From the IMG/VR virus record IMGVR_UViG_3300042691_012617, positions 104,427 to 168,426 of that record: 64,000 nucleotides of DNA; one strand, given 5' to 3'. Positions 63,960 to 64,000 of the stretch are shown in pieces (within the stretch, counting starts at the first letter, position 1; each line of letters starts with the position of its first letter). Below the pieces are notes generated by a model. That model ran no database searches. It was given only the letters and a program-made list of their open reading frames with translations, and had not been told where the DNA came from. Position numbers and translations under genes: made by a program. This stretch comes from a virus.

Positions 63960-63987
63960 AGAATACTCTATCCCCCATAGAAGTCAA
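63960..63987 (-). promoter_or_regulatory. Sigma70-like promoter of the CobS-like gene
   Basis: TTGACT (63982-63987), 16-base spacer, TATTCT (63960-63965), 24 bases before the ATG. Confidence 0.65.
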
Positions 63988-64000
63988 TGCCCTAGGACGA

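Overview
This window looks like part of a large T4-like myovirus genome (Caudoviricetes). Every convincing gene lies on the minus strand, so the text order below runs against transcription. The T4-type replication set is present: primase gp61 (cut by the window start), helicase gp41, recombinase UvsX, family B polymerase gp43, sliding clamp gp45, clamp loader gp44 and gp62, and the translational repressor RegA. dUTPase, a GroES-like co-chaperonin, a CobS-like AAA+ ATPase and a SpeD-like protein are accessory genes of a kind often met in marine T4-like phages. The host cannot be read directly. A phage trypsin-like protease ending in a dockerin-type repeat typical of Planctomycetota-style secreted proteins is the only hint, and it is weak.

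Layout. 1-3.9 kb: primase, small conserved proteins and one virion-type protein. 3.9-9.0 kb: three proteins carrying capsid-targeting leaders, including a 1201-residue multi-enzyme protein. 9.1-10.6 kb: tRNA-Ile and gp41. 10.6-20.5 kb: a ten-gene nucleotide-sugar and glycosyltransferase cassette inserted between gp41 and uvsX. 20.5-32.7 kb: uvsX, polymerase, co-chaperonin, a Mom-like plus ABC-GNAT pair, a nucleotidyltransferase, a lysozyme-like protein, dUTPase, regA, gp62, gp44 and gp45. 32.8-39.4 kb: a secreted protease, small proteins, about twelve tRNA genes and a complete phage tmRNA. 39.4-50 kb: capsid-targeted proteins, an outer-membrane beta-barrel, a 1067-residue polyprotein-like gene and a small structured RNA. 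50-61.9 kb: small early proteins, then a dense run of capsid-targeted proteins (ADP-ribosyltransferase-like, zinc metalloprotease, ParB-like, P-loop kinase and others). 61.9-62.7 kb: a G-rich non-coding region with short repeats. 62.7-63.9 kb: the CobS-like ATPase.

The main discovery candidate is a large set of about 20 unrelated proteins that begin with the same short leader, roughly M-K-[ST]-[FY]-x4-[ILF]-x-E followed by A, S or another small residue. This is the form of the T4 capsid-targeting sequence, which directs internal head proteins into the prohead and is cut by protease gp21 after the Glu. Here it is attached to enzymes, and the two largest carriers repeat the same cut-site motif between their domains, as if they were polyproteins matured inside the capsid. 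I infer a packaged, injected multi-enzyme arsenal.

A second theme is gene expression. About fifteen good sigma70-like promoters and about eighteen late T4-type promoters (CTAAATA or TATAAATA) can be read. In about eleven cases the -10 box lies only 5-7 nt before the start codon, so the transcript would be leaderless; other genes have ordinary leaders with a Shine-Dalgarno site.
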